Program-made: the position numbers and the translations under genes | Assembly: GCA_025966295.1 (NCBI GenBank) | Contig: JAOPVD010000034.1 | Coordinates: 1-37,655 of the forward strand | DNA: 37,655 nucleotides | DNA from: Frankiales bacterium | GTDB taxonomy: Bacteria > Actinomycetota > Actinomycetes > Mycobacteriales > SCTD01 | Reading direction: 5' to 3' | Shown here: positions 6,599 to 14,402 of the stretch, one piece after another | Numbering within the stretch: the stretch's first letter is position 1 | Layout of the letters: the number at the start of each line of letters is the position of its first letter | Notes under the pieces: generated by a model | What the model saw: the letters and a program-made list of their open reading frames with translations, nothing else | Told to the model about the DNA's origin: nothing | Database searches by the model: none

Positions 6599-7267
6599 AT
6601 GGACGGCGTTCACGACATGGGCGGCAGGCCCGAGCACTTCGGGCCACTGAAGCCGCTCGACCCGGCGGAGAAGCCCTTCGGTGAGCCCTGGGAGGGACGG
6701 GCCTTTGCCGTGACCCTCCTGGCCAACCGCGCCGCCACGGCCTCCAACCTGCACGCCTTCCGGCACGCGCTCGAGCGCGTCCCCGAGAAGGAGTACCTGG
6801 CCGACTACTACGGCCGCTGGCTCGGCAGCGCCGAGATCCTGCTGGTCGAGAGCGGCCTGCTGGCGCCCGGCGCCGTCGAGGCGCGCGCCCGCAAGCTGCG
6901 CGGCGAGGCGGTCGAGGATCCGGCCGACCCCGAGCCGAACAAGCCCACCATGGAGAGTGGTGGCGGCGGCAACCTACGGAGCGTCGAGGCGGCCCCCGCC
7001 TTCGCCGTAGGTGACCGCGTCACGACCAGCAGCGACGCGGCCAGCGGCCACACCCGCCTGCCCGGCTACGTCCGCGCCAAGGTCGGTACCGTCACGGCGC
7101 TGCGCCCGGCGCAGGTGCTGCCCGACACCGCGGCGCACTTCATCGGGGAGAACCCGCAGCACGTCTACAGCGTCACCTACGACGCCCACGACCTGTGGCG
7201 CGCCGACAGCGAGCCGTTCAGCCTGACCATCGACCTCTACGAGAACTACCTGGAGCGCGCGCAGTGA
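6599..7267 (+). CDS. nthB: Nitrile hydratase beta subunit
   Basis: The non-metal subunit of nitrile hydratase, which hydrates a nitrile to the amide in the cytosol. The 222-residue chain opens [15 protein letters not shown], the classic beta-subunit start, continues [31 protein letters not shown], and ends with the SH3-like C-terminal domain (residues about 128-222: [45 protein letters not shown]). Length is normal for the family. The order beta then alpha then accessory protein is the usual one for cobalt-type enzymes. ATG at 6599 follows CAAGGACAG; its stop overlaps the alpha start by GTGA, so the two subunits are made in step. Confidence 0.97.
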   Translation: MDGVHDMGGRPEHFGPLKPLDPAEKPFGEPWEGRAFAVTLLANRAATASNLHAFRHALERVPEKEYLADYYGRWLGSAEILLVESGLLAPGAVEARARKLRGEAVEDPADPEPNKPTMESGGGGNLRSVEAAPAFAVGDRVTTSSDAASGHTRLPGYVRAKVGTVTALRPAQVLPDTAAHFIGENPQHVYSVTYDAHDLWRADSEPFSLTIDLYENYLERAQ

Positions 7268-7872
7268 CGCAGGCAGACATGCAGCCCGGCATCGACCTGG
7301 CGCTGCGGACCGAGGCCCTCGAGTCCCTGCTGCTGGAGCGCGGCCTGGCCGACACCAAGACGATCGAGACCTTCATCGGGATCTACGAGACCCAGGTCGG
7401 CCCGATGAACGGCGCCAAGGTGGTCGCCAAGGCCTGGACCGACCCGGAGTACAAGGCCCGGCTGCTGGCGGAGGGCACCGCGGCCATCGCGGAGCTGGGC
7501 TTCAAGGGCCCGCAGGGCGAGCACATGGTGGTCCTCGAGAACACACCCGCGGTGCACCACGTCGTGGTCTGCACGCTGTGCTCCTGCTACCCCTGGCCCG
7601 TCCTGGGCCTGCCGCCGTCTTGGTACAAGGACTCGGCGTACCGATCGCGCGTGGTCAGGGAGCCGCGCGCGGTGCTGGCCGAGTGGGGCACCGTGCTCGG
7701 CGACGACGTCGAGGTGAAGGTCGTGGACTCCAGCTCGGAGGTCCGCTACTTCGTGCTGCCCGAGCGCCCTGCGGGCACCGAGAGCCTGTCCGAGGAGGAG
7801 CTCGCCGCCCTCGTCACGCGCGACAACATGGTGGGGGTCACCAAGGTCAGCACCGGGGTCGCTGCCCCGTGA
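7264..7872 (+). CDS. nthA: Nitrile hydratase alpha subunit, cobalt type
   Basis: The metal-binding catalytic subunit, 202 residues. The claw-setting motif is [11 protein letters not shown] with C103, C106, S107 and C108; Thr at position 104 (CTLCSC) marks the cobalt class, whereas iron enzymes have CSLCSC. C106 and C108 are expected to be oxidised to sulfinic and sulfenic acid. Other family segments are [53 protein letters not shown] and [11 protein letters not shown]. The GTG start at 7264 overlaps the beta stop; ATG at 7279 is an alternative. It overlaps the accessory gene by GTGA. No amidase or nitrilase is present in the window to use the amide, which raises the question of the true substrate. 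Confidence 0.97.
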   Translation: MTQADMQPGIDLALRTEALESLLLERGLADTKTIETFIGIYETQVGPMNGAKVVAKAWTDPEYKARLLAEGTAAIAELGFKGPQGEHMVVLENTPAVHHVVVCTLCSCYPWPVLGLPPSWYKDSAYRSRVVREPRAVLAEWGTVLGDDVEVKVVDSSSEVRYFVLPERPAGTESLSEEELAALVTRDNMVGVTKVSTGVAAP

Positions 7873-8234
7873 CCGCGGCCCTCGACGTCGACGGCGCCGC
7901 TGCGCCGCCCCGGCAGAACGGCGAGCTGGTCTTCGCCGAGCCCTGGGAGGGCCGCGCGTTCGGCCTCGCCATGGCGCTCACCGACGCGGGCGTCATCTCC
8001 TACGACGTGTTCCGCGACGCTTTGATCGCGAAGATCGCCGCCTGGGAGTCCGCCCCGCCCGCGGGCGAGTGCTACTCCTACTACCGCTGCTGGCTGCAGG
8101 CGCTCGAGCAGGTGCTCGCCGACGCCCAGCTCGTGGCTCCGGACGACGTCGCCGCGCGCGCCGCTCTGTTCGCCGTCCGCCCGGCAGGGCACGATCATGA
8201 CCATGACCACGACCACGAGCACCACCACGACTGA
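7869..8234 (+). CDS. Nitrile hydratase accessory/activator protein with His-rich tail
   Basis: A 121-residue homologue of the beta-subunit N-terminal domain ([39 protein letters not shown]), the P14K/NhlE-type activator that loads cobalt and oxidises the alpha-subunit cysteines by subunit exchange. The C-terminus is [14 protein letters not shown], a metal-binding tail consistent with cobalt delivery. The GTG start at 7869 overlaps the alpha stop. Its tail-coding repeat also contains the start codon of the following OsmC gene, which overlaps by 38 bases in another frame. Confidence 0.93.
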   Translation: MTAALDVDGAAAPPRQNGELVFAEPWEGRAFGLAMALTDAGVISYDVFRDALIAKIAAWESAPPAGECYSYYRCWLQALEQVLADAQLVAPDDVAARAALFAVRPAGHDHDHDHDHEHHHD

Positions 8235-8628
8235 GCGGGGCGGCACCAACTCGGCCGTCGCGACCTGGGCGGGCGGATGGCGCTGCGACGTCGAGGCGGG
8301 CGGCTTCTCGCTCGTGGTCGACGAGCCGGTCGACGTCGGCGGTACCGGGCTGGGCCCGATGCCGACCGACCTGCTGCTGGCGTCGATGTCGTCCTGCTAC
8401 GCGCTCGCGCTGGCCTGGGCGGCGAGCAAGCGCGGTGTCGTGCTGCCGGACCTCCAGGTGACGGCGACCGGTACCTACAACGGTCAGAAGTTCGCGGCGC
8501 TGCTGCTCACCGTGACCACGTCGCTGCCGGCGCAGGAGCTGGCGCCGCTGCTCGAACCCGCCAAGCGGGTCTGCTACGTCTCCAACACCTTCGCGCACGC
8601 GCCGGTCATCGAGGTGGAGGTGGCATGA
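8197..8628 (+). CDS. OsmC/Ohr family protein
   Basis: A 143-residue OsmC-fold protein. Family features are the LGPMPTDLLLASMSSCYALAL helix with the conserved Cys in SSCYALAL (about residue 67) and a second Cys in KRVCYVSNTF (about residue 127), as in thiol-dependent peroxidase members. OsmC/Ohr proteins reduce organic hydroperoxides, but this branch (OsmC-like with SSCYA) often has other or unknown activities. ATG at 8197 gives an odd N-terminus of Met/Thr repeats because the reading frame crosses the previous gene's His-tail repeat; ATG at 8203 is equally possible. It is fully embedded in the nitrile hydratase operon and overlaps the XdhC-like gene by ATGA. Confidence 0.85.
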   Translation: MTMTTTTSTTTTERGGTNSAVATWAGGWRCDVEAGGFSLVVDEPVDVGGTGLGPMPTDLLLASMSSCYALALAWAASKRGVVLPDLQVTATGTYNGQKFAALLLTVTTSLPAQELAPLLEPAKRVCYVSNTFAHAPVIEVEVA

Positions 8629-9179
8629 GCCCGCGCCCGGCCCACGACCACGTGCACGACCCGGCGTGCGCGGCCGCGCACGGCGACGCGGTGCCGCCCA
8701 AGGACACCCGCCGCCTCGTGCTGGTCTTCGTCTCGCCGGTGGCGCAGGAGCTCGCCGCGCTGGCCGACCGGCTGGGCTGGCCGGTCACGGTCGTGGATCC
8801 CGACTCGGCGCTGGTCGACATCGATCCCATCCCCTACGCCCGGACCGTGACGACGGTCGCTGCCGCGCGGCTCGACGACGGCTGCGACGTGGTGCTCTGC
8901 GACCACGGCCGGCCGGAGCTCGGTGACGTGCTCGCCGCGGTGCTGGCGCAGCCGGCGCGCTGGGTGGGGGTCATGGGCAGCCTGCGGCACACCGCCCCGC
9001 ACATCGCGGCGCTGCGCAGCCGGGGCGTGGCCGAGGACGACATCGCCCGGGTCCATCGGCCCATCGGCCTCGACATCGGCTCGCACACCCCGCCGGAGAT
9101 CGCGATCGCCACGGTGGCCGGGCTTCTCGCCGACCGCAACGGCCGCCCCGGCGGTCCGTTCGCCGACACCAGCAGCTGA
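8625..9179 (+). CDS. XdhC-like Rossmann-domain protein
   Basis: A 184-residue protein equal to the C-terminal Rossmann half of XdhC/CoxI proteins, which help insert sulfurated molybdenum cofactor into xanthine dehydrogenase-type enzymes. Family segments are RLVLVFVSPVAQELAALA, ARWVGVMGSLRHTAPH and the closing PIGLDIGSHTPPEIAIAT. The N-terminal XdhC_CoxI domain is absent; instead the first 20 residues hold His/Cys-rich HDHVHDPACAAAHGD, a likely metal site. No molybdenum hydroxylase is present in the window. It is last in the nitrile hydratase operon, so it may have been adapted to metal or cysteine-sulfur chemistry of that enzyme (inference). Confidence 0.85.
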   Translation: MSPRPAHDHVHDPACAAAHGDAVPPKDTRRLVLVFVSPVAQELAALADRLGWPVTVVDPDSALVDIDPIPYARTVTTVAAARLDDGCDVVLCDHGRPELGDVLAAVLAQPARWVGVMGSLRHTAPHIAALRSRGVAEDDIARVHRPIGLDIGSHTPPEIAIATVAGLLADRNGRPGGPFADTSS

Positions 9180-9204
9180 TCGTGCGCCCGCCCGCGCCAG
9201 CGTT

Positions 9205-9224
9205 GGCCTAGCCGGGAGAAGGCC
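9205..9224. terminator. Weak hairpin between convergent operons
   Basis: GGCCT (9205-9209) and AGGCC (9220-9224) can pair over a 10-base loop in the 45-base gap between the convergent XdhC-like and DUF1116 genes. Position fits a terminator; the stem is short and lacks a U tract. Confidence 0.3.
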
Positions 9225-10637
9225 TCAGCGTCCCCGTGCCAGGCGCGCGTCGAGGTCGAGCAGCGCATCCCGGAAGCAGGCCAGCGGCGCCGCGGCGACC
9301 CCCGCCCCGACCTGCCCGGTGCCCTGGCGGTTGTCCAGGATCCCGGTGGTCACCTTGGGCGTGATGCCGTGCTCCACGACCCGTCGTACGTCGACGGCGA
9401 GGGGCGTGCCGCGGCCGCCCAGGGTCGGCAGGGTGAAACGGCTCGAGCGCCCGACGCAGATCCGCTCGAGCTCGGCCGTCAGCTCGCCCGCAGCGGCAAG
9501 GCCTCCCACCAGCTGACCGACGGCGGGCGAGCCTGCGGCGGCGGCGCCGCCCAGGCCGATGAGCTCCAGGACCGCGCTGTCGCCGATGTCCGGAGCGGCG
9601 TCGTCGTCGCCCCTGCCGGGGTGGTACAGCGCGTTGCCGACCATGGGCGCGGGGGCGAGGAACCACTCGTCGTTCCCGGACAGCCTGGTGCCGAACTCCG
9701 TGCCGTTGCGGGCCATGGTCGTGACCACCGAGGAGCCCTCGACCTGCCCGGCCCAGCCCGTCAGAGCGCGGGCCGCGGCCATCGCCAGGGTCAGGAACAA
9801 CAGGTGGTTGCTCGACAGGTAGCGACCGACCTCGACCCGGCGTGGGTCGGCACTGGCCATCAAGGAGGGCAGCAGGTGCTTGATCAGCAGGTTGGTGGAG
9901 GCCTGGGTGCGGACGTGGACGTCGTCGCCCATGGCCACGCCCTGGGCGGCGAACGCCAGGACCTCCACCGGTCCGCTGTGGCGCAGCGTCTCGGCGAGCA
10001 GCGGGGCGACGGCCTCGCGCAGCAGGACCAGCCGGTCGATCGCCCCCGGGGTGTCACGGCCGAACCACGCGACGTCCCCGGAGCCCTGCCCCAGCGGCGC
10101 CCAGGACGCCACCCCGCCGGCGGCGAGCTCGACGACCCACACCGGCGTCGTCGGGCCCATCACGGTGGCCATCGGGACGACACCGCCCGACTCGTTGGCG
10201 GGCCGCAGCGCGACGGAACCGCTCGCCAGCAGGGCATCTGCGGCCTCGACGTCGGCTGCCCAGCCCTCGGCCACGACCGCCGCGCGCATCGAGCGGCGCA
10301 GCGGGTCACCCGCGTCGGCCAGCTCCATCGCCGGACCCGCGTGCAGCAGCACCCGACCCTGCAGGCCGGGCACGACCTCGGACGCCGGGCGCACATCGGT
10401 GAGAGTCGGGACGCCGGTGTCCAGCCGGCGCAGGACCTCCGCGTTGGCCTCGTCAATGGGCCCGGTCAGCGGGCCCGAGAGCCGGCGCAGCGCGTCCAGG
10501 GCGACGGGGTCGCCGCCGGCGGGGATACGCCAGTCCACCTGGACGACCGGTCGTCCCTGGGCCGCGACGGCGTCCGCGAACAGCGGCAGCCCGACGTTGA
10601 CGACGGACACCTCGTCCGGAAGGGCAATGGGGTTCAT
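9225..10637 (-). CDS. DUF1116 protein (AllG/YlbE-like carbamoyltransferase subunit)
   Basis: A 470-residue protein of the DUF1116 family. Diagnostic stretches are VDWRIPAGGD near residue 35, ANAEVLRRL, the GPTTPVWVVE segment, HVRTQASTNLLIKHLLP, and MARNGTEFGTRLSG followed by EWFLAPAP near residue 315. In E. coli the homologue YlbE (AllG) works with FdrA (AllF) and YlbF (AllH) as oxamate carbamoyltransferase, which phosphorolyses oxalurate to oxamate and carbamoyl phosphate. Here it is the last gene of the coenzyme M-type operon (ATGA overlap with the preceding lyase), while FdrA and carbamate kinase lie in another operon 10 kb away. No AllH-like (DUF2877) gene is visible. Its substrate is therefore probably not oxalurate; an S-carbamoyl compound is one possibility (inference). 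Confidence 0.88.
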   Translation of the reverse strand: MNPIALPDEVSVVNVGLPLFADAVAAQGRPVVQVDWRIPAGGDPVALDALRRLSGPLTGPIDEANAEVLRRLDTGVPTLTDVRPASEVVPGLQGRVLLHAGPAMELADAGDPLRRSMRAAVVAEGWAADVEAADALLASGSVALRPANESGGVVPMATVMGPTTPVWVVELAAGGVASWAPLGQGSGDVAWFGRDTPGAIDRLVLLREAVAPLLAETLRHSGPVEVLAFAAQGVAMGDDVHVRTQASTNLLIKHLLPSLMASADPRRVEVGRYLSSNHLLFLTLAMAAARALTGWAGQVEGSSVVTTMARNGTEFGTRLSGNDEWFLAPAPMVGNALYHPGRGDDDAAPDIGDSAVLELIGLGGAAAAGSPAVGQLVGGLAAAGELTAELERICVGRSSRFTLPTLGGRGTPLAVDVRRVVEHGITPKVTTGILDNRQGTGQVGAGVAAAPLACFRDALLDLDARLARGR

Positions 10638-12148
10638 GCCGTGATCTCCTGTCCCTGTCCGGCGGCCAGTGCACGGGCGGTCGAGAGCAGGTCACGCTCG
10701 GCGGCGTGGAACCCTTCTCGGCGTCCTTGCGCCAACGCACGCAGCTGCTGCGCTTGGTCGCGGCAGTCCTGCGCCATCTGCTCCACCACGGGCGGGGCGG
10801 CCCCACCCGTGGCGGTGCGGGTCTCGACGATGTGTCGCGGGTCGAGCACGTCGGTGAGGTCTGTTCCGGTCAGCCCGACTGACCGGCCGGCCTGCTCCAG
10901 CGCGGCCTCGTCGAGCATCGCGCCGTCGATGTCGATCCCGCGCAGCCCGGCGGCGTTCGCCTTGCGCACGGCGACACCGACGACCTGGTAGGCGGTGCGG
11001 TAGTCCAGGTCGCACGTCTGCATCACGTACTCCGCCAGGTCCGTGGCCTGGCAGAAGCCGTTCTCGAGCGCTGACCACATCCGCGCGGTGTTGACCTGCA
11101 GCGTGCGGATCACGCCGTCGGTCAACCGGGTGGTGCGGAGCGCCAGGTCGAGGGCGCGCGGGACCTCGCCGTACGCGTAGATGAGGTTGTCGCTGCGCGC
11201 CGACGGGCTCTTGATGACGGCGAGGAAGCCGCTCAACCGGCCGATGAGAGTGCCCGAGGCGCCGCGGATGATCGACAGCGCGTAGGGGTTGCGCTTCTGC
11301 GGCATCAGGACGCTGGACCGGCTGAACCCGTCGGCGACCGTGACGTAGTCGAACTCGCTGCTGGCCCAGATCTCCAGGTCCTCCGCCAGCTTGCTCTGCG
11401 TCCCGACGAGCGAGGCAGCCGCGGCCAGGACGTCGACCAGGCCATCGGTCTGCCACATCGCGTCGCGGGTGTGCTCGATGACGCCGTCGAAGCCCAGCAT
11501 GCTCGCGACCGGCCGGCGGTCGTCGAGCAGGCGGCTGCCGTTGACGCACCCGGCTCCACCGGGGCTGGTGTTGGTCCAGGCCAGGGCATCGACGAGCCGG
11601 CGGGTGTCACGCAGCACGGGATAGGCGAACGACAGCAGGTAGTGGCCGTACGTCGACGGCTGCGCGTGCTGCAGGTAGGTCTGGTCGGGCAACCAGCTGC
11701 GGCTGTGCTCGGCGGCGCTGAGGGCGAGGGTGTCCGCGAGCTGGGCCGCGCGGTCGACCAGCTCGGTGATCTGCCCCCGCAGGTGCAGGCGCAGCGCGAT
11801 GCGGACCGCCTCGCGCCGGGGCCGGCCGGCATGCAACCACCCGGCGTCGTCCCCGATCTGCTCGGTGAAGAAGCGCTCCCGGCTGTTGTACGGCTCCCCG
11901 TAGGCAGGGTCGTAGGGGAAGTCCTCGGGCGCGGTTCCGTGCGTCTCGAGCAGCAGGGCCAGGAGGCGCCGCGCCGGCTCGACGGGAATCACGCCGCGTC
12001 CGCGCAGGTCGAGCACGTGCGCGAGGTCGGCGAGGTTCAAGCCGGCGTGCAGCAGCGGCGCGTCGGCGTTCTCGAGGTGGAACCCCGACTCGACGAGCTC
12101 AGGGGCGGGCCCGTCGAGCGGCGGGCCGAGCCGGTGTCCGGCGGTCAT
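10634..12148 (-). CDS. Aspartase/fumarase-superfamily lyase, argininosuccinate lyase-like (candidate CoM biosynthesis enzyme)
   Basis: A 504-residue lyase with the superfamily signature SSVLMPQKRNPYALS near residue 275-290, which carries the catalytic Ser loop of argininosuccinate lyases. Other family segments are NADAPLLHAGLNLADLAHVL, TYLQHAQPSTYGHYLLSFAY and SSEFDYVTVADGFSRSS. Real argininosuccinate lyases sit with argG and start GGRF; here the neighbours are a phosphosulfolactate synthase, a second superfamily lyase and a PLP desulfhydrase. That set matches xcbB1-C1-D1-E1 of Xanthobacter autotrophicus Py2, where two such lyases act in coenzyme M synthesis (phosphate elimination and a later step). 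Which lyase does which step cannot be decided here. Overlaps both neighbours by ATGA. Confidence 0.83.
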   Translation of the reverse strand: MTAGHRLGPPLDGPAPELVESGFHLENADAPLLHAGLNLADLAHVLDLRGRGVIPVEPARRLLALLLETHGTAPEDFPYDPAYGEPYNSRERFFTEQIGDDAGWLHAGRPRREAVRIALRLHLRGQITELVDRAAQLADTLALSAAEHSRSWLPDQTYLQHAQPSTYGHYLLSFAYPVLRDTRRLVDALAWTNTSPGGAGCVNGSRLLDDRRPVASMLGFDGVIEHTRDAMWQTDGLVDVLAAAASLVGTQSKLAEDLEIWASSEFDYVTVADGFSRSSVLMPQKRNPYALSIIRGASGTLIGRLSGFLAVIKSPSARSDNLIYAYGEVPRALDLALRTTRLTDGVIRTLQVNTARMWSALENGFCQATDLAEYVMQTCDLDYRTAYQVVGVAVRKANAAGLRGIDIDGAMLDEAALEQAGRSVGLTGTDLTDVLDPRHIVETRTATGGAAPPVVEQMAQDCRDQAQQLRALAQGRREGFHAAERDLLSTARALAAGQGQEITA

Positions 12149-13074
12149 CTGTCTTCTCCCATGAATCCGGCGACCGCGTCGAGCAGGCCACCTGTGTGCC
12201 AGAACAGCGCTGCCTGGTCGCCGACGGCGGCCGGCAGCACGGCGAGTGCCTTCGCCGTGTACACGGGGTCGAGGACGAGTCCCTCCGCCCGCAGGGCCAG
12301 GCACGCGGCGGCGTCACCGGCGGCCGAGGCCAGGCCGTGCCCGGGGCCGCGGGCGTCGACCAGCTCGACGTCGTCGGCCCGAGGGGCCGGCTCGCCGCGC
12401 AGGGCCGCCACCTGCCGGGCGAGGTCGAGCACCTGCACGTCCTCCACGGGTCGGCTCACCGAGGCGCCGACGATCCGGAGCGGACGGCCGTGGGCGACGT
12501 TGCCGGCGATGAGCCCGGCGAGGGTCCCGCCGGCACCGCAGGCGATCACGACCACCGGCCGGCGTCCCTGGAGCTGCTCGAGCAGCTCGTCGACGGCGAC
12601 GCGGTAGGCGTCCGCGCCCGTCGCGCTGGCTCCGCCCCTGGGCACGACGTACGGCGAGAAGCCCTGTTCCCTGAGGGCGGCGGCCGTGACGGGCAGCTGG
12701 GCGTCGACGCTGGCGCGGTCGGCGTCACCGGTGAAGCGGACCTCGGCGCCCCACGCCGCGGCCGCCGCGAGGTTGGGGTGGGAGGTGAGCGGCACCGGGT
12801 CGCCGGCCAGCACCAGGACGCAGCGCAGGCCGCCCCAGGCGGCGGCGGCCGAGGCGGCCTGGACGAAGTTGGACCCCGGCGTGCCACCGGTGACCAGGAC
12901 GTCGGCGTGCTGGGCCTGGGCGTCGGCGACGATCGGCGCCAGCTGCCTGGCCTTGTTGCCGGCGACGGCGAAGCCGGTGAGGTCGTCACGCTTGACGAGC
13001 AGCGACGTGACCCCCAGGGCTGCGGCCAGCCGAGGGGCCTGGACGAGCGGGGTCGGGAGCAGGGCCAGGGTCAC
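12145..13074 (-). CDS. PLP-dependent D-cysteine desulfhydrase/ACC deaminase family enzyme (XcbE1-like)
   Basis: A 309-residue fold type II PLP enzyme. The internal aldimine lysine is K41 in AGNKARQL, matching the GNKxRKLE motif of D-cysteine desulfhydrase, ACC deaminase and L-cysteate sulfo-lyase. GGTPGSNFVQAAS corresponds to the GGxQSNH loop, and CGAGGTLAGLIAGN is the phosphate-binding Gly-rich turn. The start at 13074 overlaps the upstream stop as GTGA; GTG at 13080 is possible. In the bacterial coenzyme M pathway a member of this family is needed for the thiolation part of the route. Without context it could equally be an amino acid desulfhydrase, but the four-enzyme neighbourhood argues for coenzyme M. 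Confidence 0.85.
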   Translation of the reverse strand: MTLALLPTPLVQAPRLAAALGVTSLLVKRDDLTGFAVAGNKARQLAPIVADAQAQHADVLVTGGTPGSNFVQAASAAAAWGGLRCVLVLAGDPVPLTSHPNLAAAAAWGAEVRFTGDADRASVDAQLPVTAAALREQGFSPYVVPRGGASATGADAYRVAVDELLEQLQGRRPVVVIACGAGGTLAGLIAGNVAHGRPLRIVGASVSRPVEDVQVLDLARQVAALRGEPAPRADDVELVDARGPGHGLASAAGDAAACLALRAEGLVLDPVYTAKALAVLPAAVGDQAALFWHTGGLLDAVAGFMGEDR

Positions 13075-14402
13075 GGCCACTGCTCTGGCTCGTCGGCGCG
13101 CGCCTTGCGGGCGCGCAGGACGACGTGGTCGACCATCTCGCCGGCCGAGCCGGCCGCCGGGTGCAGCGCCGCGATCTCCTGCGGCGTCAGCAGGTCCGCC
13201 ACCACCGCCGTGAGGGACCGTCCGGTGGAGAGGGCCTGCTGCAGCGTGTCCTGGGCCTGGTGCTTGCCGAGCCGGGTGGTGAGCACGGCCAGGACCTGCT
13301 CGCTGCCGGTGGCGTCGCCGAGGTTGCGGCGCATGGCCTCGGTGTCGACCTCCAGGCCCTCGACGAGCTCGACGGCGAGGGACGTGGCTGTCGCGGTCAG
13401 CAGGCACACCTCCGGCAGCGCCACCCACTCGGCCTTCCAGCTGCGGCCGTCGCGCTCGTGCCCGCCCACCATGCCCTCGAGCAGCACCGCGGCCTGGGCG
13501 CGGGTCAGGCGGGCCAGGGTGTCGAGGTGCTCGCTGCGCTCGGGGTTGACCTTGTGCGGCATGGTGATGCTGCCGACGACACCGGGGCGCGGCGTCTCGC
13601 GCAGCTCGCCGATCTCCGGGCGCTGCAGCTCGTAGACCTCGCCCCCGAGGCGCGCCAGCGTGCCGGTGACCATCGTCAGTACGGCGCCGACCTCGGCGAT
13701 CCGGTCACGTGCGGTGAGCCAGGAGATCCCCGGGTCGGCAAGGCCCAGCTCGGCGCAGAGCCGCTGGCGCACGGCTGGGCCGGCGGGCCCGAGCGCGGCC
13801 AACGTGCCGACACCGCCGCCGAGCTGACCCACCAGCCAACGGGGTGCGCCCTCGTGCAGGCGGTCGAGGTGACGGCGCACCTCGTCGGCCCAGGAGGCGG
13901 CTTTGAGGCCGAAGGTGACGGGTGCCCCGGGCTGCCCGTGGGTGCGGCCGGGGCCCAGGGTGTCCCTGTGCAGCTCGGCCAGCTCCAGCAGCAGCTCCTC
14001 CAGCCGCCGCAGGTCCCGGCGCACCTCGCGCAGCACGGCCCGCAGGGCGAGAGAGGTCCACGTGTCGGTCAGGTCCTGCACGGTGGCGCCGACGTAGACG
14101 TACGGGTGCACGTCGTCGTCGAGCACCTGCCGGAGGGCCCGGATCAGCCCGAGGGTCGAGTGGCCGCTGGCGCGGGTCTCGGCCGCGACCAGGTCCAGGT
14201 CGAGCAGGTCGACCGACGCGCGCTCGGTGATCTGGTCCGCGGCCGCAGCGGGCACCAGACCCTCCAGGGCCTGCGCCCTGGCGAGCGCCGCGAGGACCTC
14301 GAGCCAGCCCTGCAGCCGGCCGCTCTCGCAGAAGACGGCGCGCACGGCAGGGGTGCCCCAGAGGTGGCCGTACATCCCGGACTCGGTGATGCGGGCACTC
14401 AC
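13071..14402 (-). CDS. Aspartase/fumarase-superfamily lyase, adenylosuccinate lyase-like (candidate CoM biosynthesis enzyme)
   Basis: A 443-residue lyase. Residues about 273-286 are GSITMPHKVNPERSE, the signature of the adenylosuccinate lyase/carboxymuconate cycloisomerase branch. Other family features are the early GHSTLGLIRALRQVL with the His-containing loop, RTHGQPGAPVTFGLKAASW (the TxxQPAxP-type loop) and the long central helices. The usual purB neighbourhood is absent. In Xanthobacter Py2 a member of this superfamily (XcbC1) eliminates phosphate from phosphosulfolactate to give sulfoacrylate, and this gene or its neighbour at 10634 is the best match for that role by context. The GTG start overlaps the upstream stop (GTGA). 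Confidence 0.83.
   Translation of the reverse strand: MSARITESGMYGHLWGTPAVRAVFCESGRLQGWLEVLAALARAQALEGLVPAAAADQITERASVDLLDLDLVAAETRASGHSTLGLIRALRQVLDDDVHPYVYVGATVQDLTDTWTSLALRAVLREVRRDLRRLEELLLELAELHRDTLGPGRTHGQPGAPVTFGLKAASWADEVRRHLDRLHEGAPRWLVGQLGGGVGTLAALGPAGPAVRQRLCAELGLADPGISWLTARDRIAEVGAVLTMVTGTLARLGGEVYELQRPEIGELRETPRPGVVGSITMPHKVNPERSEHLDTLARLTRAQAAVLLEGMVGGHERDGRSWKAEWVALPEVCLLTATATSLAVELVEGLEVDTEAMRRNLGDATGSEQVLAVLTTRLGKHQAQDTLQQALSTGRSLTAVVADLLTPQEIAALHPAAGSAGEMVDHVVLRARKARADEPEQWP

Noticed and set aside
4346-6766. An 806-residue minus-strand open frame
   Set aside because: It is antisense to the flavoprotein, MSMEG_0572-type and hydratase genes, whose translations match known families; long antisense frames are expected in GC-rich DNA.
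8197-8628. Programmed frameshift fusing the accessory protein to OsmC
   Set aside because: Each frame has its own start or stop and complete family-length domains; simple overlap explains it.
8625-9179. Purine catabolism operon because of the XdhC-like and FdrA/carbamate kinase genes
   Set aside because: No xanthine dehydrogenase, allantoinase or ureidoglycolate genes are present; the XdhC-like protein is half length and coupled to nitrile hydratase.
10634-14402. Arginine and purine biosynthesis genes (argH, purB)
   Set aside because: The lyases are in one operon with phosphosulfolactate synthase and a desulfhydrase-type PLP enzyme and lack the usual arg or pur neighbours.
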